Assembly (NCBI GenBank): GCA_000818945.1
Contig: KN805393.1
Coordinates: 342,332-406,331 of the forward strand
Length of the DNA stretch: 64,000 nt
Reading direction: 5' to 3'
From: Schizochytrium sp. CCTCC M209059
Lineage: Eukaryota; Sar; Bigyra; Thraustochytrida; Thraustochytriidae
Within the stretch, counting starts at the first letter, position 1. Every line of letters begins with the position of its first letter. Made by a program: the position numbers and the translations under genes. This document shows, piece by piece, positions 47,922 through 57,283 of this stretch. The notes beneath the pieces are model-generated. The model saw only the letters and a list, made by a program, of their open reading frames with translations, was not told the origin of the DNA and ran no database searches.

Positions 47922-50900
47922 ATGAGGACGTGGGCGGCGGCGACGATCGTGGCGGCCGCAACGGTGGCCGCCACGATCGAAGGGTCGCGAGGCGATAAAT
48001 GCACGGCGGCGCAGCAGCTGGAACTGGAGGAATTTGACAAGTTCAACAAGACGCTGTACAATACATCGGACCTGTTCTACGATGGAGACGCGACGTGCGC
48101 GGACGGAAGCCCAATCGGGTTCTACTACGGAGAGGCGTCAAAGAGCGGCATCGACGAGGAGGGCGCCGCCGACTTTATTATCTGGCTTGGAGACTCGCCC
48201 ATGTGCTCCGGAACAGACTGCGACGAGCTTTGCGATGGCACAGGCAAGTACCAGGAAACCACCAACAGCGCCGTCTGTGCAGGGTACTCGAACGAAGACT
48301 TTTTCGGCGGCGAGGACTTTGTCAACATCGCAGAGGATGGCCTCACCGAAGAGCTCGCGCGCTGCCTCTTCTCGCGCGTCGTCTGCACTAGCTCCTGGTG
48401 GGACGCTTACCCCCGCGTCACGCCGCAGACGCTTCTCTGTCCGGACGACCCGGACATTGCAAAATTCCGTCGCGTCTACGTGCCCACCTGCACGCTCGAC
48501 TGGTGGATGGGAAACGGAACGAGCGCCTCGAGCGAGAGCACGAGCAGTGATCGCGAGTTCAGACACCGTGGCCACCGCGTCCTTCGCAACGTGCTCATGG
48601 AGCTCGCATGGAATCACAACCTGACCATGGCGAGCCGAGTCGTGATCGGCGGTACGCGAGGTGCTGCCATTGGTGTCATGAACATGATCGAACAGATCAA
48701 GATCGACCTCGACGAGATTCACGCCGAGTTCGACGCTGTATACCTGACGACACCCAAGTCCCGCGAAGTCTTTGCCGTGCTAGACTCGCCGTGGTTCTTT
48801 AACATTGAAGAGTTCACGCCAGAGACGGACGACGCGAGCCAGATTTTCGCCGTCGAAAACCTCTTTCGCACCCAGTCCGCCGACTGGATCGACAACGGCA
48901 TCCTGAACTCTGAATGTGTCACGAACCAGGACCCAGGCAGGGAGTGGCGATGCTTTATGCCCGGCGAGCTGCTCAAGACGCTCGAAGACATCAATGTGCT
49001 CGTGCTGCAAAGCCAGTTCGATCTGCTCCACCTCGAGCTGCTCGGACTCATGGACGAGGACAAGAGGGAGTTCTATGTCGATGACACCTCTTTCGCGTCT
49101 TCAGCCATCTCCTACATTGAGACTTTTGGCGAACTTGTACGGGAAGACGTCGTGGCCGCAGCGGCGCTCTCGAGCGCGGCGAGCGCCAAGCACCACTATT
49201 TTTTACCGGCGTGCGGCCAGCATGGCTACATTGTGCCGACCTCGAACCATCGTGTCCAAGAGCGCACCGAGGAGATCAAGGGCTTTGGCACGGTCGATTT
49301 CCAGCGAGATTTTGAGGTCTGGGAGACCGTGTCGATCCAGAACAGTACCAGCGGCAGCAGCGGCGGCTCGAACGCTTTTGTCGTGCGTGACATGGTCAAG
49401 TCCTTTCTTGCCTCGAATGGCGAGGACATTGGCGCCGGGGCCTCGTCGAGTCTCATTGCCGACACCTGCGGCTCTTTTCTCTGCAACGACAAGTGTCTGA
49501 CCGAGGTACAACCGTTCAAGGTCGCCACCGATTTCAGCTCGTGCGTGCAGTACATGGTGCTCGCGTACGGCATCATGTCCGTCTTGATTTTCCACGTAGG
49601 CTTTGCACTGAGCTACGCGCAAGTGCGCGCCTTCCGAAAGAATGTGACCGCATACTGGAAGCGCATCAAGCTCATTGATAGTGGCGATAACGAGCAAGGT
49701 GTGCGCGAAGTCCAGCAGCAGCTCCTGAACGAGGCCAGCAGTACGGAGTACCGCAAGATCCACCTCATGGTCAAGAACCTGTCGTACTGGGCGCCACCGC
49801 GCTTTCGGCGCGAAAAGCCTCACCGCATTCTACACGAGGTCGATCTTTCGTTTGCGCCAGGTTCTCTGCACGCCATCATGGGCCCTTCGGGCAGTGGCAA
49901 GTCGACCTTGTTGGACCTTTTGACGCTGACTCGCGATACGGGCGCCATCGCCGGCCAGCATTACATTAATGGTGTGTCTTCTGACTCCAAGGAGTGCAAG
50001 TTCCTTCGTCAGTGGCTGCGCCACAACACGAGTTACGTGCGGCAAACCGATGTAATTTTCCCGCTGCTCACGGTTCGCGAACACTTGGTGCACGCAGCAT
50101 GGATGATGCTCCCGCAGTACATGCCGGCGGAGGCCAAGCTGCGCCGCGTGTGGCAGGTTATTCGTCTGCTGGAGTTGAGCGAGTGCGCCGACACCATTTG
50201 TGGTGATGGCGGCGTTAGCGTGGAGGGCGGCATCTCTGGTGGCCAGCGCCGCCGCGTCTCGGTCGCCACCCAGCTGCTCAAGCTTCCGGCTGTCCTGCTG
50301 CTCGACGAGCCGACCTCGGGTCTCGACTCGACCAATGCGCTGCTGCTCATCAAGTCGCTCCATGTCATGGCACATGAGGCCAGCGTGAACGTGATGATGA
50401 CCATTCATCAGCCGCGCCGCGAGATCTTTGAGTACTTTGACAGTCTCAGCTTCCTCGTAGCGGGCCGCGTCGTATTTTCAGGAGACGCTGCGCAGGCTGC
50501 CGAGCACTTTCGCATTCCAGACTCCTCGACCAATATTGCCAACGACATTCTCGATCTCTTGCAGACGGCGTCCTCCGAGACCGTGCAAGAATTTGAGGAC
50601 ATTTACCTTGACGGCGATCTTGGCGAAGCAGTGCAAGCCTCGATGGAGGCCGAGATTGCCGATCTCACGCCGGGCATGCTTGCCAACCTCAAGGCGATTC
50701 TCGTGGAGAATGCCTTGGCCGAGGGTCGCTGGTCGTGGTCCGAGTCGTCGTCTGCAGCAACGCTGGCGTGGGTTCACTTGGCGCGATCGATGCGCCGCGG
50801 TGGCTTTGAGATCTTCTCCACGACGGCGCTCTCGCTCGTGGGAGGTGTTATTGTCGGCACTGTGTTTTACGACATTGACACGTATACCTCCCGCACGGCG

Positions 50901-52931
50901 CTCTCGTATCTGGCGGTCGCCACCATGACCTTCATTCAGGGTACCTTTTTGGGCGACCGCTACCTTGGTGAGAAACGCATGTACGACCACGAGGCAGATG
51001 CCGGTACCTTTCGATCTTGGGTGGCCTTCCTGCTGAGCCAGTTCATGCGCGACGCCGTCACCTCGACATTTGAGGCCTTGGCCTTTGCAGCACCCGTGTA
51101 CTGGCTTGGTGGCATGAACCCGGCGCTCGAACGTTTTGGACTCTTTTTGCTCATCATGACGCTCACATCCTTTGTGGTGCTGTGCCAGAATGTGCTCATC
51201 GAGATTGACCGCGATGACGTTCGCGTGGCAGCCATGTTGCAGATTGGTGTGCTGGGTCTCGGTGCGCTCTTCAACGGTTTCATTGTCAAGCTCGACGACC
51301 TTCCCGTATATCTCTCGTGGGTGCCATACACGATGGTCACGTACTGGTCATTCGTGGCGACGCTCATTAACGACTTGTCGGGTGAAAGCTTGCCCTGCGA
51401 TTTGACCCGCCTTGAGTGCGCGGCGCGTACGGGTGATGTCGTGCTGCGGTCTCTATCGTACGACAACCGAGATGTCTACATTTGCATTCTCATTCTCATC
51501 GTCTTTGTTTTTGTCTTTCGCATTTTGGCTGTCATCGACTTTTACGTGCGTTATGTGCGCAAGCGCGGCGACCGTCTCAAGCGCAAAGAAGACTATGGCT
51601 CGGGCAGCTTTCGCACGGGCAGCTCTCCGGCACTCATTATGAACCGCACGGGAAGCCGCGCGTCGCGCTCCGGCACACCGAACTCGCGTTTGACGCCTGG
51701 AAGCAAAAACACCATGGGTGCCATGCTTGAGACGCAGACACCCACGATGAAGCGCCAGGAATCGAGCGTCACGAAGAACTCTGGTCTCTCGACGCCTCGC
51801 ACACCCTATGCCGGTGCTTCGCCGCAAATCCCAGTGTCCATGTTTGACCTTTCGGGTCCGCCTCCGGGTTCGCAGCCGCCGCACATGCGCCAGTACGGCC
51901 AGCAGAATGACGACCTTCCTGAGATGGAGCTAGGGTACTACGACGAGCAGCACGAGCAACTTTCCTTTGTGATGAACCCGACAGTCGCCTTCTTTCTTGA
52001 CCGAAACGTGTTCCTGCTCTTTTTCCTACTCGATTTCTACAGCTCGGTGTACATTTGCGGTTTCGAAGCGTCCACGGATGGCACCAATATCGGTCTCTTG
52101 GTGGCCTCATTGGGCACTTCAGTCATTTATGTGGGTGAGTTCTTTTTCCAGTTATTCTTTCTTATTCCGACGACGCTGGACGGCAAGCTCGATTGCACAT
52201 GGTATGGCGCCCGCGACGCCATGATGGGTCTTCTCATGGTGATCGATGTGGCGCTTACCTCGCAGGCAACGGCCACGAGCTCGGACTTTGTGATTCAGAT
52301 TATTCTGGGCATGGTCGTGCGTCTCACGCGATTCCTGCGGGTCCTTCTCTACTGGAATAAGGTCGACCACTATCACCAAGCGACAGCGCTCTCCTTTTTG
52401 GAGCTCAAGGATGAGCTCATTGAGGAGGTCGCGCAGAACCAGGGCCGACGCATCTCTGGCTTTGACTCTGCCCCGGCGCCCACCGGACCTGCGTCGATGC
52501 GTCGTCCGCCGCGCCCGCAGCGTCGCCGCAGTCCGCATCAGACGCAGGCCTACGAGTCCGCAGAAACTCACGTGCCAGCTGTGGTGCGCATGCAGGCTGG
52601 GTCTCGCATCTCGATTGGTGGTGCCCGTCGCATCTCCCTTACTGGCGACACCTCTGCGAGCAACCGCCCTTCGCGTCCCATGCGTCCCGCACGACCTGCG
52701 CGCCCTGGCGCCACGACCCTCGACCGCGCGACTGCTGCGAGCCGAGCAAATGCCACTGCCAATGCGCCTGGTTCTTTGTGGCGTCCCGCAGGAAATGGAT
52801 ACTACTACAATTCTGCCACCGGTCAGATGTTGTCGATCAACCAGCTTGCTCAGCGTCGCGCGCCTCCTCCTCCTCCTCCTTCGCGACCCAGCGCCACCGG
52901 CTCGGCCAAGGGTGGTCGCGGCAAGAAGTAA
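47922..52931 (+). CDS. ABCG transporter with N-terminal Notum-like domain and C-terminal voltage-sensor-like domain
   Basis: 1669 residues from ATG 47922. A signal peptide (about 1-20, MRTWAAATIVAAATVAATIE) leads into a lumenal or extracellular domain of ~500 residues that resembles the Notum/pectinacetylesterase family. The nucleophile motif there reads GGTRG at 243-247, where the usual Ser is Thr245; Asp367 and His434 fit the other catalytic positions. A membrane helix (about 541-563) precedes the ABCG half-transporter: Walker A GPSGSGKS 654-661, signature SGGQRRR from 772, Walker B LLLDEP ending 797, then an ABC2 membrane domain of about six helices. A Ser/Pro linker follows. Residues ~1361-1476 form four further helices with S1-S4 character: E1406 in S2, D1442 in S3 and R1467/R1470/R1473 every third residue in S4. 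The tail is Pro/Arg-rich with a half-WW-like YYYNSATG. Substrate unknown; lipid export is usual for ABCG. Confidence 0.88.
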   Translation: MRTWAAATIVAAATVAATIEGSRGDKCTAAQQLELEEFDKFNKTLYNTSDLFYDGDATCADGSPIGFYYGEASKSGIDEEGAADFIIWLGDSPMCSGTDCDELCDGTGKYQETTNSAVCAGYSNEDFFGGEDFVNIAEDGLTEELARCLFSRVVCTSSWWDAYPRVTPQTLLCPDDPDIAKFRRVYVPTCTLDWWMGNGTSASSESTSSDREFRHRGHRVLRNVLMELAWNHNLTMASRVVIGGTRGAAIGVMNMIEQIKIDLDEIHAEFDAVYLTTPKSREVFAVLDSPWFFNIEEFTPETDDASQIFAVENLFRTQSADWIDNGILNSECVTNQDPGREWRCFMPGELLKTLEDINVLVLQSQFDLLHLELLGLMDEDKREFYVDDTSFASSAISYIETFGELVREDVVAAAALSSAASAKHHYFLPACGQHGYIVPTSNHRVQERTEEIKGFGTVDFQRDFEVWETVSIQNSTSGSSGGSNAFVVRDMVKSFLASNGEDIGAGASSSLIADTCGSFLCNDKCLTEVQPFKVATDFSSCVQYMVLAYGIMSVLIFHVGFALSYAQVRAFRKNVTAYWKRIKLIDSGDNEQGVREVQQQLLNEASSTEYRKIHLMVKNLSYWAPPRFRREKPHRILHEVDLSFAPGSLHAIMGPSGSGKSTLLDLLTLTRDTGAIAGQHYINGVSSDSKECKFLRQWLRHNTSYVRQTDVIFPLLTVREHLVHAAWMMLPQYMPAEAKLRRVWQVIRLLELSECADTICGDGGVSVEGGISGGQRRRVSVATQLLKLPAVLLLDEPTSGLDSTNALLLIKSLHVMAHEASVNVMMTIHQPRREIFEYFDSLSFLVAGRVVFSGDAAQAAEHFRIPDSSTNIANDILDLLQTASSETVQEFEDIYLDGDLGEAVQASMEAEIADLTPGMLANLKAILVENALAEGRWSWSESSSAATLAWVHLARSMRRGGFEIFSTTALSLVGGVIVGTVFYDIDTYTSRTALSYLAVATMTFIQGTFLGDRYLGEKRMYDHEADAGTFRSWVAFLLSQFMRDAVTSTFEALAFAAPVYWLGGMNPALERFGLFLLIMTLTSFVVLCQNVLIEIDRDDVRVAAMLQIGVLGLGALFNGFIVKLDDLPVYLSWVPYTMVTYWSFVATLINDLSGESLPCDLTRLECAARTGDVVLRSLSYDNRDVYICILILIVFVFVFRILAVIDFYVRYVRKRGDRLKRKEDYGSGSFRTGSSPALIMNRTGSRASRSGTPNSRLTPGSKNTMGAMLETQTPTMKRQESSVTKNSGLSTPRTPYAGASPQIPVSMFDLSGPPPGSQPPHMRQYGQQNDDLPEMELGYYDEQHEQLSFVMNPTVAFFLDRNVFLLFFLLDFYSSVYICGFEASTDGTNIGLLVASLGTSVIYVGEFFFQLFFLIPTTLDGKLDCTWYGARDAMMGLLMVIDVALTSQATATSSDFVIQIILGMVVRLTRFLRVLLYWNKVDHYHQATALSFLELKDELIEEVAQNQGRRISGFDSAPAPTGPASMRRPPRPQRRRSPHQTQAYESAETHVPAVVRMQAGSRISIGGARRISLTGDTSASNRPSRPMRPARPARPGATTLDRATAASRANATANAPGSLWRPAGNGYYYNSATGQMLSINQLAQRRAPPPPPPSRPSATGSAKGGRGKK

Positions 52932-53323
52932 GTACTACAGACCGAGCGTCGTTCGATGTGCACATTTGTTTTGATGGTTCGCACGCCATCGTCATTACCT
53001 TTTGTCGTAATTGCATAATTTCTCAGGTGTTTACTCTTTTGGGCCGAGCACACGATCAAGCTGTCCGAGCATGGCACGTTCCTTGATGTGAGTTGCTTTT
53101 TTGGTTGAAAGTTATTTGACCCCCCTCTCGACGACACGCCAAACAGATTATTTTCAGTATGGAGAATGAAGAACTAGATCCCTCCCCATGGAGTGCATAG
53201 TGTGTATGCCATATAGCTTTTCTGCAAAGAAACAGCAAAGAGAGAGAGGGCCTTCCTAATTTGTAACACTTGGCTTTGGGCCACAAAAGCCATATTCATG
53301 ACTAGTATATTGCTGCATAGAAA
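52932..53323. other. convergent intergenic region
   Basis: 3' flanks of the ABC transporter (+) and the four-helix membrane protein (-). Nothing else seen. Confidence 0.65.
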
Positions 53324-54082
53324 TCATCCTCCTCGTGAAATCTCGAGTTGCGGATCCCATGCAACAGGATCGTAAAAAGGTCTTGGCGTTCCCAAAAGGC
53401 AAAGGGCAACAAGAAACAGCAATAACGAGGTGATGGCGAGAACCCAACAGAGAGAAAAGATTACAATCATGGGCGTGCCCACGGATGCAAAGGTTGTCGC
53501 GGCACTTGAGTTGAGCCTCTGAATTGCCGAGAGGACCTCATCATAGCAGCCGTAAAAGTAAGCGTATGAGCTATCGGCTCCAATGATGAGCATGATAAAG
53601 TTGATGAGTACATAGGCTGCAATATAAGCCAGGAGCAAAAAGCGATGGCCGCTCTCAAGCTCCTCGAGCGCGATTTCGCCCTTGTACTCCTTGTAGGTAA
53701 ACCATATAAGTGGGAAGCTCATCAACATGGCAATGACAAGGAAGAACATGAAGAGGATCGACTTTGCGTTCCAGCCGGGCGTGGTCGTAAAGAGTACCGT
53801 AACATCCGAAGAGCCGACGCTACAGTTGCCATACTCGGTGTACGTAACAAAGTCTGAGAAGGAAGGCGCGAAAACGTCGAGATACTGCGTCGTGCCCGCG
53901 TCGACGTAGTCCACTACACGGTTCACGATGAGTAGACCCATGAGCCCAAGCGTCAAGGCGAGGTTCACGATCGGGATCCCCAGCAGGTACGTGCGCTCGT
54001 TGTTGAAGCAGGCCCAAAGGTGCCAGCACGGGCCTGGCGGACGCTTGTGCCTCTTCTCGGTGCGGACCTCGTTGCGCGCCAT
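53324..54082 (-). CDS. four-transmembrane protein of unknown function
   Basis: 252 residues with a basic cytosolic N-terminus (MARNEVRTEKRHKRPPGP) and four hydrophobic segments at about 33-55, 105-127, 150-168 and 205-230. The loop after TM1 (about 60-100) contains a Cys in YGNCSVGSSD, and the loop after TM3 contains GCYDEVL, so a disulfide between the two extracytosolic loops is plausible, giving a tetraspan/claudin-like plan. No CCG or W-GLW-C signature is present, so it is neither a canonical tetraspanin nor a claudin. Divergent from the NUDCD2 gene, with only 332 bp between start codons. Confidence 0.8.
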   Translation of the reverse strand: MARNEVRTEKRHKRPPGPCWHLWACFNNERTYLLGIPIVNLALTLGLMGLLIVNRVVDYVDAGTTQYLDVFAPSFSDFVTYTEYGNCSVGSSDVTVLFTTTPGWNAKSILFMFFLVIAMLMSFPLIWFTYKEYKGEIALEELESGHRFLLLAYIAAYVLINFIMLIIGADSSYAYFYGCYDEVLSAIQRLNSSAATTFASVGTPMIVIFSLCWVLAITSLLLFLVALCLLGTPRPFYDPVAWDPQLEISRGG

Positions 54083-54414
54083 CGTTGGTCAGGGCCTTTC
54101 TTCGCCCGCTCCGTGCGCGCGGAAATAGCCGTCTCGCTTTGCAGGCCTCGTTTCGCGTGACGCCCTCGAATCGGGATTCCGGGCACCTGATGCGGAGTTC
54201 CGGGACGGAGGAGAGGGCTTTTTCGCGAGCGTAGACAGTCCGGAGACGTTGCTGCTGCTGTTGCTGCTGCTGCTGTTGCTGCTGCTGCCCAGGCACGAGA
54301 CGCTGCGACGCGCGGTCCCGCATTGCCTTTCGTTTGTTTGCTTGCTTGCGGGTTTGCGCGCTCGGCGTGGCACGCGCGAGAAAAAAAGAAAAGAAAGAAG
54401 GGGGTCGAGGAAAG
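54083..54414. promoter_or_regulatory. short bidirectional promoter region with CTG repeats
   Basis: 332 bp between two divergent ATGs (54082 - and 54415 +). It contains an imperfect CTG run (about 54248-54289) and an A-rich stretch just before the NUDCD2 ATG. Both promoters must lie here unless they extend into the genes. Confidence 0.6.
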
Positions 54415-54966
54415 ATGGGCGAGTCGAAGCGGCACCGGTTCGAGCACGACGGGCGTCTCGTGTACGAGTGGGAGCAGAATTTGGACGAGGTGCTCATTTA
54501 CGTGAGGCCGCCAGAAGGCGTGACGGCCAAGATGATCGAGTGCAAGATCACCAAGAACCACCTCACGCTTGGCATCAAGGGAAACCCGCCCTTTATTGAC
54601 GTAAGTTCGCACAGAGAGAAATGGGTCGGTGGAGCGAAGAAGGGCGCTGACGAAATGCACACGCGCTCGTGCATATGCATCACACAGGAGGATCTGGGCG
54701 ACAGCTGTGAGGCTGGAGAGTCAATGTGGACAATGGACGATGGGGAGCTGGAGATTAATTTGAAGAAAATGCGTAAAGCGTCGACGTGGGAATCTGCCCT
54801 CAAAGGTCACGGGGCGCTCGACCCCGTGACCAAACAAGAAGTACAAAAGAAGATGACCTTGGAGCGTTTCCAGGAAGAGCACCCCGGTTTTGACTTTAGT
54901 GGCGCCGACTTTAGCGGTGCAGCGCCGGATCCGCGCACTTTTATGGATGGCGTCAAGTATCAGTGA
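54415..54966 (+). CDS. NUDCD2: NUDCD2-like NudC/CS-domain protein (one intron)
   Basis: Two exons, 54415-54600 and 54688-54966, separated by an 87-nt GTAAGT...CACAG intron. The intron is a multiple of three and free of stops, so a naive ORF reads straight through it and inserts 29 foreign residues. Spliced, the protein is 154 residues (human NUDCD2: 157). The CS domain (about 12-100) has the beta-sandwich pattern YEWEQNLDEVLIYVRPP...HLTLGIKGNPPFIDEDLGD...WTMDDGELEI. The C-terminal helix carries the family tail QKKMTLERFQEEHPGFDFSGADFSG almost as in human. CS proteins act with Hsp90 and dynein regulators (LIS1); NUDCD2 stabilises LIS1 in animals. It converges with the malic enzyme gene. Confidence 0.93.
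   Translation: MGESKRHRFEHDGRLVYEWEQNLDEVLIYVRPPEGVTAKMIECKITKNHLTLGIKGNPPFIDVSSHREKWVGGAKKGADEMHTRSCICITQEDLGDSCEAGESMWTMDDGELEINLKKMRKASTWESALKGHGALDPVTKQEVQKKMTLERFQEEHPGFDFSGADFSGAAPDPRTFMDGVKYQ
54601..54687 (+). other. in-frame, stop-free spliceosomal intron of the NUDCD2 gene
   Basis: Donor GTAAGT and acceptor CACAG. Removal joins ...PPFID to EDLGD..., restoring the conserved CS-domain loop. It gives a reference example of splice signals in this genome. Confidence 0.9.
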
Positions 54967-55372
54967 CGAATGAAATCTGTTGTTAATTTGCTTTTGCTTT
55001 TGCTTGTTCTTCTCTTTTTCGTAGGGCATTGCCAGTGAAGTATCTCGACATCGGAGTCAAAGACTAAAAGTGGCAACGTTTTGGGGAAAAAGAAAAATTG
55101 CAGCATGGCGTGCATGGTTGGTTAATCGTTCCGGGTCACGAAATGCCTCATGATTGATTAAGAAAAAATTGAAAGATCAAGTTGTACGTAGTATTGTTGT
55201 CGCCCGCGATACGAAAAGAGAAATTTGATCTCCGCGCACTCAGGTCTGATACCTTGCAGTTGTAGACGAGAAGACGACACGGTCGTCTGAAACAAAGATA
55301 CGACGAAGCAATGGATTTGGCGATGATGTATCATTCAAGCATCATACAGGTCTAAGCAACAGAGGTCCGAGC
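54967..55372. other. convergent intergenic region
   Basis: About 400 bp of relatively AT-rich 3' flank between NUDCD2 (+) and malic enzyme (-). Nothing else seen. Confidence 0.65.
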
Positions 55373-57283
55373 TCAGGTCCGGGTCCACATGCTCGAGTCA
55401 ATTTCGACACGCTTGTAACGAGGGGTCCAAAAGGTTCGCTCGACAACATCGAGCAGACGATCGCCATCGTCATCCTCGTCGTTGCGGGTGGTCTTGCCCT
55501 CGCGAATGGCTTCTTGGCAGACGCGCACAGCAATGTATCGCGTGACCGTCTTGAGTTCTTCGTGCGGGGGGAGCAGGGGCGCATCTTGGTCACCATCGCG
55601 GCCGGGACTGCACTCGGCCAGTGCGCGCGCGGCGCCCATGAGCATGCCATCCGTGACGCGCGTGGCGCCAACGACCTTGCATGCAAGGCCCACTGCAGGG
55701 AAGATCCACGAGTTGTTGGCCATGGAATGTACAAAGCGCTTCGTCGTCTGCGTGTACTTGGTCTTAGACACGACGACCTCGGTCGGCTCAAACATGGTTC
55801 CCGTGGCAACGACGGCGCGGTTGTTGCTCCAAGCCATAATATCGGCCGGCTTGCCCTCGGCACGCTCGGTGGGGTTACTGAGAGGAAAGATGATGGGGCG
55901 GTCGCAGGTCTCTGAGATGGCATTAACAACTTCCTCGTTGAAAAGGCCGGGCATGCCCGTGACACCAATCATGACTGAGGGCTTGGTGTTCTTGATGGTG
56001 TCAACAAGACTAAAGTTACCATCCTTGCCGCCCTCCCAGTCGGCGAGGCGCTCTTGGTCCTGTGCGAGTTCTTGCTGGAAGGGCAAGAGGCCTTCCTGAC
56101 CCGAGTGCACAACACCATATCGGTCGACCATAAAAATTTGCCTTTTGGCCTCCTCTTCTGTAAGACCCTCTTGCATCATGGCGTTTTTGATCATTTCGGC
56201 AATGCCGCAGCCAGCGCTACCCGAGCCGACCATGACAATGTTGCGGTTCTTGAGCGGCGACTGGGTCTGCTGGCACGCGGAGAGGAGCGTGGCAAGGACG
56301 ATCGTGGCGGTGCCTTGGATGTCATCGTTGAAGGTGCAGAGCTCGTCACGGTACTTTTTCAGAATTGGTGACGCAGACTGAATGTCAAAGTCCTCCCACT
56401 GCAAAAGAGCCCCAGGAAAGAATTCCTTGACGCATGAGACGAACTGGTCGACGAAATCAAAATACTCCTTGCCCCGAAGACGCTTGCTGCGCCAGCCAAT
56501 GTAAGTCGGCTGGTTGAGAATGGCTTCGTTGTCGGTGCCGACATCGAGGAAGACGGGCAAGGTCTCTGGGCCGGGGATGCCGCCAATGGCCGTGTAGAGG
56601 GACGCCTTGCCGATGGGGATACTTTGGCCATTTGCGCCAAGGTCGCCGAGGCCCAGGATGCGGCTGCCGTCGGTGACGACGATGGTGTTGACCTTGAGCC
56701 GGGTGTCGACGTCGACAGGGGCGCCCGTGTGGCCTCGAGCAATGAGGTTTTTAAACATGTCGCGCATTTGCGCACGGAGCGGGTATGAGATGAAGATGCC
56801 TCGAGGCCTGCGCCAAATTTGGCTAAATTGAATCGCGGCCTGGCCCACGGTCGGGGTGTAGATAATGGGCATCATTTCCGAAATGTGGCGCGAGAGAAGA
56901 GCGTAGAACATGACCTCGTTGGTGTCCTGGAGCTGGCGCAGCATAATGTGTTTCTCGAGATCGGTAGTCTTGACCGAGTACGAGGCGTAGGCGCGGTCCA
57001 GCTGCTGCTCGAGGGTCTCGATGTGGGGCGGGAGCAGGCCGCGCAGCCCGAGGGCCTTGCGCTCCTCTTCATCAAAGGCGGTACTCTTATTGTAGATGGG
57101 GTTCTCGAGCAGCCGGTGTCCGGCCTCTTCCCATGCTACGTACTCGATCTCCTCCTGAAAGCAGTCGTCCCTCGTGGCCGGGTCGCGGTGCTCGCGCAGC
57201 GTCCCCGTTGTGCGCAGACCCCGGCCGAGAGCGGCCACGGCGGCGCGGCGTTTGCCGAGCCTCGCCGCGCGGGCGATCATCAT
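55373..57283 (-). CDS. mitochondrial NAD(P)-dependent malic enzyme
   Basis: 636 residues from the first ATG (57283; the next codon is also ATG); an upstream in-frame TTG at 57343 is ignored. The N-terminus (MMIARAARLGKRRAAVAALGRGLRTTG) is Arg/Ala-rich without acids, a typical matrix-targeting presequence. The enzyme converts malate to pyruvate and CO2 with NAD(P)+ reduction, a source of NADPH for lipid synthesis or of pyruvate for the TCA cycle. Diagnostic parts are IIYTPTVGQAA (catalytic Tyr), GDLGANGQSIPIGK, LRGKEYFDFVDQFV (catalytic Lys region), LCTFNDDIQGTA (metal-binding Asp), the dinucleotide motif GSGSAGCGIAEM and IIFPLSNPTERAE. Cofactor choice cannot be read with certainty. Upstream, three GCAAGTG motifs lie about 450-510 bp before the ATG. 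Confidence 0.95.
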   Translation of the reverse strand: MMIARAARLGKRRAAVAALGRGLRTTGTLREHRDPATRDDCFQEEIEYVAWEEAGHRLLENPIYNKSTAFDEEERKALGLRGLLPPHIETLEQQLDRAYASYSVKTTDLEKHIMLRQLQDTNEVMFYALLSRHISEMMPIIYTPTVGQAAIQFSQIWRRPRGIFISYPLRAQMRDMFKNLIARGHTGAPVDVDTRLKVNTIVVTDGSRILGLGDLGANGQSIPIGKASLYTAIGGIPGPETLPVFLDVGTDNEAILNQPTYIGWRSKRLRGKEYFDFVDQFVSCVKEFFPGALLQWEDFDIQSASPILKKYRDELCTFNDDIQGTATIVLATLLSACQQTQSPLKNRNIVMVGSGSAGCGIAEMIKNAMMQEGLTEEEAKRQIFMVDRYGVVHSGQEGLLPFQQELAQDQERLADWEGGKDGNFSLVDTIKNTKPSVMIGVTGMPGLFNEEVVNAISETCDRPIIFPLSNPTERAEGKPADIMAWSNNRAVVATGTMFEPTEVVVSKTKYTQTTKRFVHSMANNSWIFPAVGLACKVVGATRVTDGMLMGAARALAECSPGRDGDQDAPLLPPHEELKTVTRYIAVRVCQEAIREGKTTRNDEDDDGDRLLDVVERTFWTPRYKRVEIDSSMWTRT

